Below are positions 1 through 8,389 of a stretch of DNA of 35,157 bases, piece after piece. The stretch is taken from assembly GCF_022829635.1 (NCBI RefSeq), contig NZ_JAKSYO010000135.1, positions 1 to 35,157 of the forward strand, given 5' to 3'. How positions within the stretch are numbered: position 1 is the stretch's first letter; the number at the start of each line of letters is the position of its first letter. The DNA is from Methylobacterium sp. E-066 (lineage in GTDB: Bacteria; Pseudomonadota; Alphaproteobacteria; Rhizobiales; Beijerinckiaceae). The notes below the pieces were generated by a model. That model worked only from the letters and a program-made list of their open reading frames with translations, was not told the origin of the DNA and searched no databases. A program made the translations under genes and the position numbers.

Positions 1-475
1 GACCGTGGTGTCGAACCCGAAGGAAAACATCTACCTGCGGCCCAACGACGTGCTGACCCTGGTGCGCGATCCGCAGACCTTCCTGGCGGTGGGCGCGCTC
101 GGCCAGGCGACCGAGCTGCCGTTCCAGGCCGACGGCATCACGCTGGCGCAGGCGCTGGCCAAGGCGCGCGGCCTGTCCGACTTCGCCGCCGACCCGGCCG
201 GGACCTTCATCTTCCGGTTCGAGCCGGCCAGCGTGGTGCGCCGCCTGAACCCGGCCACGAAGCTCACCGGCACGCCGCTGGTGCCGGTGGTCTACCGGAT
301 CAACATGCGCGACCCCAACAGCCTGTTCACCACCCAGGCGTTCCGCATGCGCAACCGCGATCTCGTCTACGTCTCGAACGCGCCGTTCACCGAAGTGTCG
401 AAGGTGCTGTCGGTCTTCACCTCCGTGACCGGGCCGGTCTCCTCGGTGGCGACCGCGTACTACTACGCAAAGTAA
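1..475 (+). CDS. Polysaccharide biosynthesis/export protein, C-terminal part (partial)
   Basis: The frame is open to the left edge of the window, so the true start lies outside; a GTG at 5 is only the first possible start inside it. The visible ~157 residues look like the C-terminal end of a Wza/KpsD-type outer-membrane polysaccharide export protein. A segment of the type 'YLRPNDVLTLVRDPQ' is followed by an SLBB-like stretch (GALGQATELPF, then ITLAQALAKARGL) and the ending 'RNRDLVYVSNAP...VLSVFTSV'. Such proteins form the periplasm-to-outer-membrane exit channel for capsule or exopolysaccharide. A 9-bp GC-rich hairpin follows the stop at 497-524. The rest of any polysaccharide locus would lie to the left. 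The family is clear; the substrate cannot be told. Confidence 0.8.
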   Translation, partial: TVVSNPKENIYLRPNDVLTLVRDPQTFLAVGALGQATELPFQADGITLAQALAKARGLSDFAADPAGTFIFRFEPASVVRRLNPATKLTGTPLVPVVYRINMRDPNSLFTTQAFRMRNRDLVYVSNAPFTEVSKVLSVFTSVTGPVSSVATAYYYAK

Positions 476-496
476 GCACGGGACGACTTCGCAGCG

Positions 497-524
497 GCGG
501 CGGAAAACAATCGCGTTCCGCCGC
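497..524 (+). terminator. Hairpin after the export gene, possible terminator
   Basis: A perfect 9-bp inverted repeat (GCGGCGGAA at 497-505, TTCCGCCGC at 516-524) lies 21 bases after the stop codon at 475. There is no T-run, so intrinsic termination is only possible, not shown. Confidence 0.35.
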
Positions 525-637
525 GTCCTCGCGTATGGGCTTTCCATACGGTTTGGTGCGAAGCGGGTGTGCGCGTACGGAGCCGCAAACCGCCCTCGCC
601 GGTGGCTGCCTCGCGCAAGGATGCCTAGAAGAGCCCG

Positions 638-1774
638 ATGAAGATCGGACGCGTCGTCTCTGCCCGCGGGCTGTTCCGGCCCGCGCTGTTCCCCTTGAGC
701 CTGTGTCTCGCGCTCCTGTCGGCCGGGTCGGCTTCGGCCGATGTCGTGGTCGGCGTGGCGGTGCCGCGCTCGGGGCCCTACGTCGCTGTGGGCGAGCAGG
801 TGCTGCGCGGCGTCGAGGCCGCGGCCCGGGACGCCAACGCCATGGGCGGGCTCGACGGCCAGCCCGTGACCCTCGACGTGCAGGACGATGCCTGCGACTC
901 CAACACGGCGACCGCGGTGGCCAACCACTTCGTGCGCTCCGACGTGCGCCTCGTCGTCGGCCATGTCTGCTCGAACGCCTCGATCGCGGCCTCCGACATC
1001 TACGCCCAGAACGGCGTCGTGATGATCAGCGCCGCCTCGGTCTCGGCCCGGCTCACCGACCGGGGGCTGCCGAACGTCTTCCGGGTCTGCGGGCGGGACG
1101 ACGACCAGGCCCGGCTGTCGGCCGCGGTGCTCGCCGAGCGGTTCCGCGACCGCAAGATCGGGCTGATCCAGGACCAGACCCCGGCCTCCCGGACCCTGGC
1201 CGCCGCCACCAAGGACAACCTCAACCGGATCGGCATCAACGAGGCCCTGTCCCTGTCGTTCGCGCCGAGCGATGCCGACGACGCCGCCCTGGTGGACCGG
1301 CTCAAGGGTGCGGGGATCGAGGTGGTGTATTACGGCGGCGACGCCACCGAGATGGGCCGCCTCGTGAAGGTCGCCGCCGATCGCGGCTACCGCCCGCAAT
1401 GGTTCGGCACCTCGGCGATCGCAACGCCGGACTTCGCCAAGATCGCCGGCCCGGCGAGCAACGGCGTGCTGATGACCTTCTACCTCGATCCGAGCCGCCA
1501 GCCCGCCGCCGCCAACGTCGTGAAGGCGTTCAAGGCCGAGGGCGTCGATCCCACCGGCTCGACGATCTACGGCTACGCCGCCCTGCAGGCTTTGGTCGCG
1601 GCCGGCAATTTCGCCCATTCGGCCGAGCCGAAGCCGATCGCCCAGGCGCTCCACACGGAGCGGTTCGATCTCGTGCTCGGCACGGTCGGGTTCGATTCCA
1701 AGGGCGACGTCACCGCGCAGGGCTATGTTCTGTACGTTTGGAAGGACGGGAGCTTTACGCCGGCGGGGAAGTGA
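638..1774 (+). CDS. Branched-chain amino acid-type ABC transporter substrate-binding protein
   Basis: A 378-residue periplasmic binding protein of the LivJ/LivK (peripla_BP_6) family. An N-terminal signal peptide (about residues 1-34, ending near SAGSASA) is followed by the fold's usual opening, GVAVPRSGPYVAVGEQVLRG. Next come 'LVVGHVCSNASIAASDIYAQNGVVMISAAS' and 'VVYYGGDATEMGRLVKVAADRG', all typical of this family, which delivers amino acids or amides to a LIV-type ABC importer. No permease or ATPase gene lies nearby, so this is an orphan binding protein that must share a transporter or act as a sensor. The ATG at 638 is chosen because it directly precedes the basic n-region of the signal peptide. 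The ligand is unknown. Confidence 0.85.
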   Translation: MKIGRVVSARGLFRPALFPLSLCLALLSAGSASADVVVGVAVPRSGPYVAVGEQVLRGVEAAARDANAMGGLDGQPVTLDVQDDACDSNTATAVANHFVRSDVRLVVGHVCSNASIAASDIYAQNGVVMISAASVSARLTDRGLPNVFRVCGRDDDQARLSAAVLAERFRDRKIGLIQDQTPASRTLAAATKDNLNRIGINEALSLSFAPSDADDAALVDRLKGAGIEVVYYGGDATEMGRLVKVAADRGYRPQWFGTSAIATPDFAKIAGPASNGVLMTFYLDPSRQPAAANVVKAFKAEGVDPTGSTIYGYAALQALVAAGNFAHSAEPKPIAQALHTERFDLVLGTVGFDSKGDVTAQGYVLYVWKDGSFTPAGK

Positions 1775-2166
1775 GCACCGGGTCTCAGGCTCCGGCCGTC
1801 CTCCTGGTGCACCAGCAGACGACGTGAGCCATGTCCGCCATTTCGGTCGCCATCGCCATCGAGGGATCAGGCCGCAGGCCCCGAGGCGATTGTCGCCAGC
1901 CTTGATACGACAGCCATTCCATCCCGCCGGCCGATAGGCAATCGCGGTTGGAGCGCGAAGGCTTTGTGCCTGGTCCGCGGCCAAGGACCTGCTGAATTTG
2001 GCCTCTCCCAATCACAACCTCATCCTGAGGCGCCGGAGCGCAGCGGAGGCCTCGAAGGAGCCCTCCAGCCAGCTGCGCGATCCCTGGAGGGCTCCTTCGA
2101 GGCTGCTGCGCAGCACCTCAGGATGAGGGGGAGACTTGGATCTCCGCGGTATCGATCCGAAAACCT
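1775..2166. other. Gene-free stretch holding a long palindromic repeat
   Basis: About 390 bases between the binding protein and the stop of the phosphatase gene. Short open frames cross it, but none has a ribosome site or recognisable product. Its only clear content is the long inverted repeat at 2018-2128. Confidence 0.5.
2018..2128. repeat. Interspersed palindromic repeat, family A (one copy)
   Basis: A 111-base imperfect palindrome. The outermost 13 bases are exact inverted copies (2018-2030 and 2116-2128, CCTCATCCTGAGG and its complement). An inner 20-base arm at 2049-2068 is matched exactly by 2084-2103. I recall very similar 'CCTCATCCTGAGG...GAAGGAGCCCTCCAG' elements scattered through Methylobacterium genomes. 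It sits just past the 3' end of the minus-strand phosphatase gene. Confidence 0.8.
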
Positions 2167-2736
2167 CTACCCCCGCTCCGCAGCATCGACCTCCGCACCG
2201 CGTCCCAGCCCGCGTAGCAGCTCCGCGAGGTGCGGCCGGACCCGCAGCTGGAGCGCGTGGAGGTGGCGGACCGCCTCGCTGAGCCGGCCCTCACGGCCGA
2301 GCCTGTCATCCGCGAAGCCGATCATCCGGGCGTTGGGCCAGGCCGGCTCGCGCAGGGCGTGGAGACGGGCGACCAGGGCGTCGGCAGGCGTCTCCGGCTC
2401 GGCCTGGGCGAACAGCATCAGCAGCGCCGCCGTGGAGCGCGACAGGCCGTAATGGCAATGGACCAGGAGGTGGCCGGCACCGTCGAGGTCGCGGCCGAAG
2501 CCGAGGATCGCCGCGACATGCTCGGGCTCCGGCGGCACGAGGCCGTCACCGGGGCCGAGGCAGTCGTGGAAATGCAGGGTCGTGCGGGCATGGGCGCCGT
2601 AGGCCGCGAAGGCCTCCGGCTCGGGCGTGCCGGGATCGAGCAGGGACAGGACGTGGCTGACCCCGCGCGTGCCGTGGCCGGCCAGCTCCTCCAGGCCGCA
2701 GACGGTGTGCAGGGTCAGTTCTGGCTCGGATCGCAT
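2167..2736 (-). CDS. Protein tyrosine / dual-specificity-type phosphatase
   Basis: A 189-residue protein with the Cys-phosphatase signature HCHYGLSRST (HCxxGxxRS/T), giving a catalytic Cys and phosphate-binding Arg. 'LHFHDCLGP' precedes it, and a possible general-acid Asp lies in the 'DCLGPGDG' region. These cytosolic enzymes hydrolyse phosphate from phosphotyrosine or other phosphoesters through a Cys-phosphate intermediate. The start is the ATG at 2736 (MRSEPELTLHTV). The longer open frame upstream is Arg/Pro-rich and runs into the start region of the divergent TRAP gene, so it is probably not coding. The spacing to that gene (136 bases) suggests two facing promoters. The substrate is unknown. 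Confidence 0.75.
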   Translation of the reverse strand: MRSEPELTLHTVCGLEELAGHGTRGVSHVLSLLDPGTPEPEAFAAYGAHARTTLHFHDCLGPGDGLVPPEPEHVAAILGFGRDLDGAGHLLVHCHYGLSRSTAALLMLFAQAEPETPADALVARLHALREPAWPNARMIGFADDRLGREGRLSEAVRHLHALQLRVRPHLAELLRGLGRGAEVDAAERG

Positions 2737-2872
2737 GGTCGGGCGCGTATCACGGGTTCTGTGCGGTTTCGAGGCGCGCCGGGGTCGCGGCGGGCGCGCT
2801 TCGAGAACGCAAGCGGACGTGCTACCTGCGCGCCGATCCTCCGCCGGCCGGATGTGGACACGCTGAGACGAG

Positions 2873-4006
2873 ATGCCGTTGGACGAGCCCCAGAGCGCGC
2901 AATCTCCCGCCGGTGGACCGCGCCGCCGCACGATCCTCACCGCCGGCCTCGGCGCGGCGATCGCCGGGCCGCTGGCGGCACCCGCCCTGGCGCAGGGCGC
3001 CCCCGAGCTGCGCTGGCGCCTGTCCTCGGCCTACGCCAAGAACCTCGACATCCTGTTCGGCGCTCCCGAAGCGCTCAGCCGGATCGTCGCCGAGGCCACC
3101 GACAACCGCTTCCAGATCCAGGTGCTCGGGCCCGGCGAGCCGGTGCCGGCCGAGACGCTGCTCGACGCCGTGTCGGCCGGCACCGTCGAGATGGGTCACG
3201 GCCCGGCGACCCTCGGCCAGGCCAAGGACCCGACCTTCGCGCTCGCCACCGCGATCCCGTTCGGCCTCAACGCGCGGGGCGCCGCTGCCTGGTGGCAGGC
3301 GGGGGGCGCCGCCGACCTGTTTTCCGAGGTGTTCGCCAAATCCGGGCTGGTCTGCCTGCCGGGCGGCAATACCGGCGCGCAGATGGGCGGCTGGTTCCGG
3401 CGCGAGATCAAGAGCGTGGCCGATCTCCAGGGCCTGAAGTTCCGCATCGGCGGCCTGGGCGGCCAGGTGCTAGCGAAATTCGGTGTCCAGCCGCAGGCCA
3501 CCCCCGGCCCCGAGATCTATCAGGCGCTGGAATCGAAGAAGCTCGACGCCGCCGAGTGGATCGGCCCCTACGACGACGAGCGTCTCGGGCTGCAGAAGGT
3601 CGCGCCGGTCTACCATTATCCCGGCTTCTGGGAGGGCGGCGCCATGCTGCACTTCTGGTTCAACGCCGAGAAGTGGAAGGCGCTGCCCAAAACCTATCAG
3701 GCGATCCTGCGCGCGGCCGCCGCCGAGGTCGGGGCCGAGGTGCAGGCCAAGTACGATGCGCGCAACCCGCAGGCCCTGCGCCGGCTGGTCGCCGGGGGCG
3801 CCCAGCTGCGGCCGTTCCCGCAGGACGTGATGGAGGGCGCCCTCAAGAACGCCAACGACGTCTATGCCGAGATCGCCGCCAAGAACGCGGATTTCCGCCG
3901 GGTCTACGAGGCGATGCGGACCTTCCGGAACGAGGAATATCTCTGGTTCCAGGTGGCGGAGTACACTTACGACAATTTCATGATTCGGGCCCGGGCGCGG
4001 GGATAG
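2873..4006 (+). CDS. TRAP transporter solute-binding protein (DctP/TakP family)
   Basis: A 377-residue periplasmic protein with a Tat-type signal at residues ~17-41 (RRRTILTAGLG..., cleavage near APALAQ). The mature part is a DctP fold: 'ETLLDAVSAGTVEMGHGPATL', 'MGGWFRREIKSVADLQGLKFRIGGLGG' and 'DAAEWIGPYDDE' (E228-W229). In the TakP group, which binds 2-oxo acids, the Glu-Trp pair is part of the ligand and cation site. TRAP binding proteins feed a DctQ/DctM membrane pair using an ion gradient; neither subunit is encoded nearby, so this gene is an orphan. The hairpin repeat at 4024-4127 starts directly behind its stop. The family is clear; the ligand is inferred only from subgroup resemblance. 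Confidence 0.87.
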   Translation: MPLDEPQSAQSPAGGPRRRTILTAGLGAAIAGPLAAPALAQGAPELRWRLSSAYAKNLDILFGAPEALSRIVAEATDNRFQIQVLGPGEPVPAETLLDAVSAGTVEMGHGPATLGQAKDPTFALATAIPFGLNARGAAAWWQAGGAADLFSEVFAKSGLVCLPGGNTGAQMGGWFRREIKSVADLQGLKFRIGGLGGQVLAKFGVQPQATPGPEIYQALESKKLDAAEWIGPYDDERLGLQKVAPVYHYPGFWEGGAMLHFWFNAEKWKALPKTYQAILRAAAAEVGAEVQAKYDARNPQALRRLVAGGAQLRPFPQDVMEGALKNANDVYAEIAAKNADFRRVYEAMRTFRNEEYLWFQVAEYTYDNFMIRARARG

Positions 4007-4023
4007 CGGACTCGACAATTCCT

Positions 4024-4127
4024 GGTTTCAAAAGGTTGACGACCTTTTGCGGGTGAAGGACGGAGCCCTTCCGTCATCGGGGCTCTGCCCCGATACCCCG
4101 CCAAAGGGCCGAGCCCTTTGGGAACCC
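4024..4127 (+). repeat. Multi-hairpin interspersed repeat, family B, copy 1
   Basis: Begins 17 bases after the TRAP gene stop and contains three perfect hairpins in a row: 4029-4036 with 4042-4049 (CAAAAGGT/ACCTTTTG), 4076-4082 with 4088-4094 (ATCGGGG/CCCCGAT) and 4101-4108 with 4114-4121 (CCAAAGGG/CCCTTTGG). It ends with GGGAACCC. A second copy lies at 15984-16117, in the same orientation and again directly behind a stop codon. It may act as a terminator or an mRNA 3'-end stabiliser. Confidence 0.8.
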
Positions 4128-4177
4128 GGCCTTTGGCGCTGCCAGCCGGGCGCGCATCGACCAGGGAGGGAGACGGC

Positions 4178-5590
4178 ATGATCGGGACCTTGAGACTCGG
4201 CCTGGCGCTGCTCGGGACGGTGCTGCCGCTCCAGGCGCTGGCGCAATCGCCCGCCAACCTCACCGCCCTGCGCGGCCTGGCGCCGGTCGCCCGGCTGCAG
4301 GGGAGCCCGGAGGGCAAGGCGGCGCTCGACGCCAACCTGCGGGTGACCGGCGACATCCAGGCCGGCACCCTGAAGCAGCCGACCCTGCTGCCCTTCCCGG
4401 AGCAGCAGCAACTCGCGCTGCGGGACTGCTTCATCACCGACGGCAACGCCACCGGCCTCGCCGACGGCCTCGGCACGACGCTCGCCACTGCCTATCAGGC
4501 TCGGGCGCGCTACAGCGACTACAAGACCTTCACCAGCGTCGCGCCGACGGTGGCCGACCTGATCGGCTACACCAACAACGTCACCAAGTCGGATTCGAAT
4601 TCCGGAAAGTACTTCTTCGCCAACGGCACCACCAACGGCAAGCATCCGGTCTCGGCCGAGGCTGCCTCCCTGCTCACGGACGGCACCGTCACCGACGTGT
4701 TCGGCAAGGCCTATGGCCGGCCGGCGGGCAGCCCCGGGGCCGACCGGTTCGGCAATTCCCGCCCGTTCCAGACCCTGCCGGCGCTCCGGGCCTACCGGGG
4801 CGCGGATTATTTCGGTGAGGCCTCTCACTCCCTCGACTGGCTGCGCGGCCCGAAGCAGGATCTCGTCGACAGCCCATCCTATCCGAGCGGACATACGACC
4901 TACGGCTACACCGAGTCGCTGATCCTCGCCCTGCTGGTGCCGGAGCGCTACCAGCAGATGATCGCCCGCGCCGCCGAATACGGCAACGACCGGATCATCG
5001 TCGGGGCGCATTACGCCATGGACGTGATCGGCGGGCGCACGACCTCGCTCCACGCGGTGGCGCATCTGCTCGCCAACGATCCCGCCTATGTCGGCCAGAT
5101 CCGGAAGAACCCGGCCGTGATCGACGCGAACGCGGCCGATGCCGACAAGCGCGTCGGCGTGACCGATTACCGGGCCCTCCTGACGGAGGCCCGTGCGGCG
5201 ATGACCGACGCGCTCAAGGCGGGCTGCGGCGACTCGGTGGCGGCCTGCGCGGCGCGGGATACCGGCCGGTTCAAGGACGCAGCCGCCAACACTGCCTTCT
5301 ACGAGGCGACCCAGACCTACGGGCTGCCGGTGGTGCATGACGCCACCGCCAAGGCCCGGGAGGATGTCGGCACGATCGCTCCGGAGGCCGGCCACCTGCT
5401 GACCGCGGCCTTCCCGGCGCTGACGCTCTCCGAGGCCAACGCCATCCTGACCGAGACTCAGGGCCCCAGCGGCGGCTTCCTCGACGACGGCTCGGAATTC
5501 GGGGTGTATTCCCGGATCAACCTCTACGCGGCAGCCGGCAAGGCGGCGGCGCTGGCGGCGAGCCGGGCTGGGGCGAGCGCGGCGCGCTGA
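4178..5590 (+). CDS. Exported PAP2-family acid phosphatase
   Basis: A 470-residue protein with a Sec signal peptide (MIGTLRLGLALLG...ALA/QS). The PAP2/haloperoxidase core has 'DRFGNSRPF' (motif 1 region), 'PSYPSGHTT' (motif 2) and 'NDRIIVGAHYAMDVIGG' (motif 3, with the catalytic His and its supporting Asp). Such enzymes remove phosphate from lipid or soluble phosphoesters through a phospho-His intermediate, here in the periplasm. The start is the ATG at 4178, preceded by AGGGAGGGAG; the upstream in-frame extension lies in the repeat and lacks a ribosome site. About 200 residues after motif 3 form a longer tail than in small PhoN enzymes. It is convergent with the acyltransferase gene at 5667-6878. 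Vanadium haloperoxidase activity is a less likely alternative. Confidence 0.82.
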   Translation: MIGTLRLGLALLGTVLPLQALAQSPANLTALRGLAPVARLQGSPEGKAALDANLRVTGDIQAGTLKQPTLLPFPEQQQLALRDCFITDGNATGLADGLGTTLATAYQARARYSDYKTFTSVAPTVADLIGYTNNVTKSDSNSGKYFFANGTTNGKHPVSAEAASLLTDGTVTDVFGKAYGRPAGSPGADRFGNSRPFQTLPALRAYRGADYFGEASHSLDWLRGPKQDLVDSPSYPSGHTTYGYTESLILALLVPERYQQMIARAAEYGNDRIIVGAHYAMDVIGGRTTSLHAVAHLLANDPAYVGQIRKNPAVIDANAADADKRVGVTDYRALLTEARAAMTDALKAGCGDSVAACAARDTGRFKDAAANTAFYEATQTYGLPVVHDATAKAREDVGTIAPEAGHLLTAAFPALTLSEANAILTETQGPSGGFLDDGSEFGVYSRINLYAAAGKAAALAASRAGASAAR

Positions 5591-5666
5591 GGGCGTTGGC
5601 CAGAAGAAGTGTGAGGTGCATTGGAGCCTCGGCGCAAAGCGCTCGCGGCGAAAGCGAAGCGCATCT

Positions 5667-6878
5667 TCAGGGCGCGACCTGCAGTTCGGGCGCATCGGTT
5701 CTGAGACGCCGGCGCGTCCAACGCTGGCTCAAGTGACGACCGGCCCGGATGGCGGGGCGTTCGATGAGCAGGTAGGTGACAGGCGTTACGAGCACGATCA
5801 CCACTGCGGCGAGCGGCAGAAGGATCGGCAACCAATCGGTCGCGATCGAGCCGGTCACCTTGCTCGCATCGACGAACAGCAGACTGAGAAGAATGCCGTG
5901 CAAGAGGTAGATGCCGTAGGAGCATTCGCCGAGGATCAGCGCGCCTTTTGTCCGCAGCAGCCCGCCCATATCGTTGCCGCATGCGACGCAGGTGAAGAAG
6001 AACCCGAACACGGGCATGACAAACGTATACGGGGTCGGGGCGGCGATCATGCCGACACCCAGCGCCAGGGCAGCAACGCTTGCCGCTCTCGGCGTGCGCA
6101 GCGCGCGCGCGATCCATTCGCGACTCTGACACTCATAGGCGATCATGCCGAACGCGAACAACGGCAGATACCGCAGCATTGAACCTGGCAGATACAGCAC
6201 GCGCGCGACGACCGTCGTCAACAAGAGACCGACGGGCAATACCCAGCTGGGAAGCGTGCCGCGGATGAGATCCATCGCCAAGGCGCTGGCCGGAAGCACG
6301 ATGAGATAAAACAACCATTCGTGCCAAAGCGACCAGAGCACATACGCATTGAGGCGGCCGCTATCCGGATAGCGGAGGAGCGGCGGCTCATCCCACGTCG
6401 TGATCCACTGCGCGGCAGCGTTCGGAAAGCCCCTGTCGAGGCCGGCGCCGGTGCGCATCGCGATGATGATCGTGATGATGGCGACCGATACGGCAACGAG
6501 CGGCACGATGCGGAACAGGCGTGTCGTGTAGATCGCGGGCCACGAGCAAGCACGGAAGCCGGCTAGGACGCGCGGATAGAACACGAAGCCGGTCGTCATG
6601 AAGAACAACGCCACCCCGCCGGCGCCGAGTTGATTGAACAGGTTGACGGCCGGCGCCTCCCAGGTGCCGTTGAAGCGGGTCACCTGCATCCAGAAAATGA
6701 AGTGATGGATCAGCACGGAGAGCGCAACGTAACCGCGCAGGCCGTCGAGACAGCCGATGCGTCGCTGGCTGGGCGGCAGCGGGAACGGTGTCCGTGCGAT
6801 CAGCGCCGCAGTTACTGTTGCCAATACATAAGCCACCAGGGCGGCGGCCAGGGTCACGGCGATCAGATGAATCGTCAT
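5667..6878 (-). CDS. Acyltransferase 3 family membrane protein (OafA/YrhL-like)
   Basis: A 403-residue polytopic membrane protein. After a first hydrophobic segment (about residues 5-30) comes 'RIGCLDGLRGYVALSVLIHHF', which carries the family R-x10-H motif, followed by about nine further hydrophobic segments. These proteins transfer acyl groups (often acetyl) across the inner membrane to sugars of O-antigen, exopolysaccharide or other glycans. The C-terminus is short and basic, with no SGNH hydrolase domain. GC content is visibly lower than in flanking genes and the 5' region (6880-6925) is AT-rich, which hints at acquisition by transfer. No glycan synthesis genes are adjacent. No strong ribosome site is seen at the ATG at 6878. 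The acceptor is unknown. Confidence 0.87.
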   Translation of the reverse strand: MTIHLIAVTLAAALVAYVLATVTAALIARTPFPLPPSQRRIGCLDGLRGYVALSVLIHHFIFWMQVTRFNGTWEAPAVNLFNQLGAGGVALFFMTTGFVFYPRVLAGFRACSWPAIYTTRLFRIVPLVAVSVAIITIIIAMRTGAGLDRGFPNAAAQWITTWDEPPLLRYPDSGRLNAYVLWSLWHEWLFYLIVLPASALAMDLIRGTLPSWVLPVGLLLTTVVARVLYLPGSMLRYLPLFAFGMIAYECQSREWIARALRTPRAASVAALALGVGMIAAPTPYTFVMPVFGFFFTCVACGNDMGGLLRTKGALILGECSYGIYLLHGILLSLLFVDASKVTGSIATDWLPILLPLAAVVIVLVTPVTYLLIERPAIRAGRHLSQRWTRRRLRTDAPELQVAP

Positions 6879-7066
6879 GACCGCTTCAATAGAGGCTATA
6901 AATTAAAATTCATATGTCATTAATCGAGCGGCGACCTGCCATATAGGCACAGGCGCAGCCCAGCCATTCATCTGCTTCATGATGCCATGACGAGGAGACG
7001 CATGCGGAGGAGGGTGCAGGCCGCCCTTATGCGAGCGGCCCCTTACCGGCACCCGCCCCACACGCC

Positions 7067-8185
7067 TCACGGCACCCGCTTGCGCAGCACGAAATTCCCC
7101 ACCGCCAGGAACTTCTGCGCCCGCTTGCCGGTGTCGACCTCCGTGGTGAACACGTTGCCCTTGGAATCGACCGCGAGGTTGTGGACCCAGTGGAACTGCC
7201 CCGCCATGCGGCCGTTCCGGCCGAAGGCGCCCACCGTCGCGCCGGTGGCGCGCTCGAGGGTGCGGACCTCGTTGTTGGCGCCGTCGGCGTTGAGCAGGTA
7301 GGTCTCGTCGGCGTCCGGCCACAGGGCCAGCTCCCAGACCGAGCCGTTGGCCCGGGTGTTTTTCTCGACGACAAACTCCTTCACGAAGCTGCCGTCCTTC
7401 TGGAACACCTGGATGCGGTTGTTGGTGCGGTCGCAGACATAGACCAGCCCGTCCTGGGCGATGCGCACGCAATGGACCGGGTTGGCGAATTGCTGACGTG
7501 GGGCGGCGGCCGGGTCGTAGGGGCCGAGCTTGTCGTCGGTGGGCGGCTTGCCGTAGGCGCCCCACATCCGCTTGAACGCGCCGGTGTCCCGGTCGAACAC
7601 GATGATGCGGTGGTTGTAGTAGCCGTCCGCCACGTAAACCTCGTTGGCCGCCCTGTCGAAATCGACGTTGGCGGGTTTGCCCAGGCGGCTGGTGTCGCGG
7701 CTGTCGGTCTGCGGGCCGGACTTGCCGATCTGCAGCACGAACGTGCCGTCGGGGGTGAATTTCAGGAGCTGGCCGTCCTGATCGCCATTGCCGGCGATCC
7801 AGACGAAGCCCTTTTCGTCGATCTGAATGCCGTGCTCGTTGGTCGGCCAGTCGTAGCCCTCGCCCGGGCCGCCCCAGCTGCGCAGGAGGGTGCCGTCCTG
7901 GGCGAATTCCAGCACCGGCGGGGCCGGCTTGCAGCACTTGCTGCGCGGCGGGTCGAGGCTCGCGGCCTTCTCGTCGTCGGTCAGCGTGCGCGGCCGCTGG
8001 ATCACCCAGACATGGTCCTGCGTGTCGACCGCGACGCCGGACGCCTGGCCCAGGATCCAGTCGTTCGGCAACGGCTTCGGCCAGGACGGGTCGACCTCGA
8101 AGCGGGGAGCCTCCGCGGCGGTGGCGGGGCCCGCGAGGGCGAGCAGGCAAGCGAGCGCCGGCAGCGCTGCGGAAAGAATCCTCAT
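7067..8185 (-). CDS. Exported NHL-repeat (six-bladed propeller) protein
   Basis: A 372-residue protein with a signal peptide (MRILSAALPALACLLALAGPATAAEA). Repeated NHL units follow, such as 'GVAVDTQDHVWVIQRP', 'GIQIDEKGFVWIAGNG', 'NVDFDRAANEVYVADGYYNHRIIVFD', 'CVRIAQDGLVYVCDRTNNRIQVFQKDG' and 'NLAVDSKGNVFTTEVDTGKRAQKF'. This is the beta-propeller layout also seen in peptidyl-hydroxyglycine alpha-amidating lyase and SMP-30-like proteins. A Cys pair (CC) lies in an insertion near residue 82. The start is the ATG at 8185 with a GGAGG site about 8 bases upstream; the longer upstream frame covers the small RNA candidate and is rejected. It probably acts in the periplasm, in binding or as a lyase; the enzymatic role is unproven. 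Confidence 0.8.
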   Translation of the reverse strand: MRILSAALPALACLLALAGPATAAEAPRFEVDPSWPKPLPNDWILGQASGVAVDTQDHVWVIQRPRTLTDDEKAASLDPPRSKCCKPAPPVLEFAQDGTLLRSWGGPGEGYDWPTNEHGIQIDEKGFVWIAGNGDQDGQLLKFTPDGTFVLQIGKSGPQTDSRDTSRLGKPANVDFDRAANEVYVADGYYNHRIIVFDRDTGAFKRMWGAYGKPPTDDKLGPYDPAAAPRQQFANPVHCVRIAQDGLVYVCDRTNNRIQVFQKDGSFVKEFVVEKNTRANGSVWELALWPDADETYLLNADGANNEVRTLERATGATVGAFGRNGRMAGQFHWVHNLAVDSKGNVFTTEVDTGKRAQKFLAVGNFVLRKRVP

Positions 8186-8287
8186 GGCGTGTCCTCCGGC
8201 GCCTGTCCCGGCGCTCGGCGCCAGCATGGCGTCCCCTGCGGCCCGAGGCCAGTCGGTCGGCCGCGCTCGGGTGACAGACGGAGGCCC

Positions 8288-8321
8288 AAAAAGAAAAAAG
8301 GCCACTCCCGAAGGAGCGGCC
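8288..8321 (-). terminator. Intrinsic terminator with UUCG loop
   Basis: On the minus strand, GGCCGCTCC-TTCG-GGAGTGGCC (8321 to 8300; one internal A/C mismatch) is followed by TTTTTTCTTTTT (8299 to 8288). This is a textbook Rho-independent terminator. It has no protein gene upstream on its strand, only the candidate small RNA. Confidence 0.85.
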
Positions 8322-8388
8322 CGAAGTCTAGGGAGGAAACGCCCAAGAAGGGCAGCGGGATCGCGACGCCATCGCCATCCCGCGCTGC
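8288..8388 (-). ncRNA. Candidate small regulatory RNA with anti-Shine-Dalgarno loop
   Basis: On the minus strand, a promoter-like TTGTAA (8413-8418)-N17-AGATTG (8390-8395) precedes a start near 8382-8388. The transcript would be about 100 nt. It would have a 5' stem (GCAGC(GC)GGGAU paired with AUCCCGCUGC, positions ~8352-8388), then a single-stranded stretch containing UUUCCUCCCU (CCUCCC at 8331-8336, complementary to Shine-Dalgarno sequences), then an intrinsic terminator at 8288-8321. No open reading frame of convincing quality explains these elements. I recall alphaproteobacterial small RNAs with exposed CCUCCC motifs that block translation of target mRNAs; membership in any named family is not verified. 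Confidence 0.6.
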
Positions 8389-8389
8389 A

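Noticed and set aside
535..1827. Long Arg/Gly/Pro-rich open frame (430 codons) over the LIV-type binding protein
   Set aside because: It is the frame-shifted shadow of the gene at 638-1774, which has a signal peptide and clear family motifs.
4028..5695. 555-codon minus-strand open frame over the PAP2 gene
   Set aside because: Shadow of a GC-rich gene; the plus strand has a ribosome site, signal peptide and catalytic motifs.
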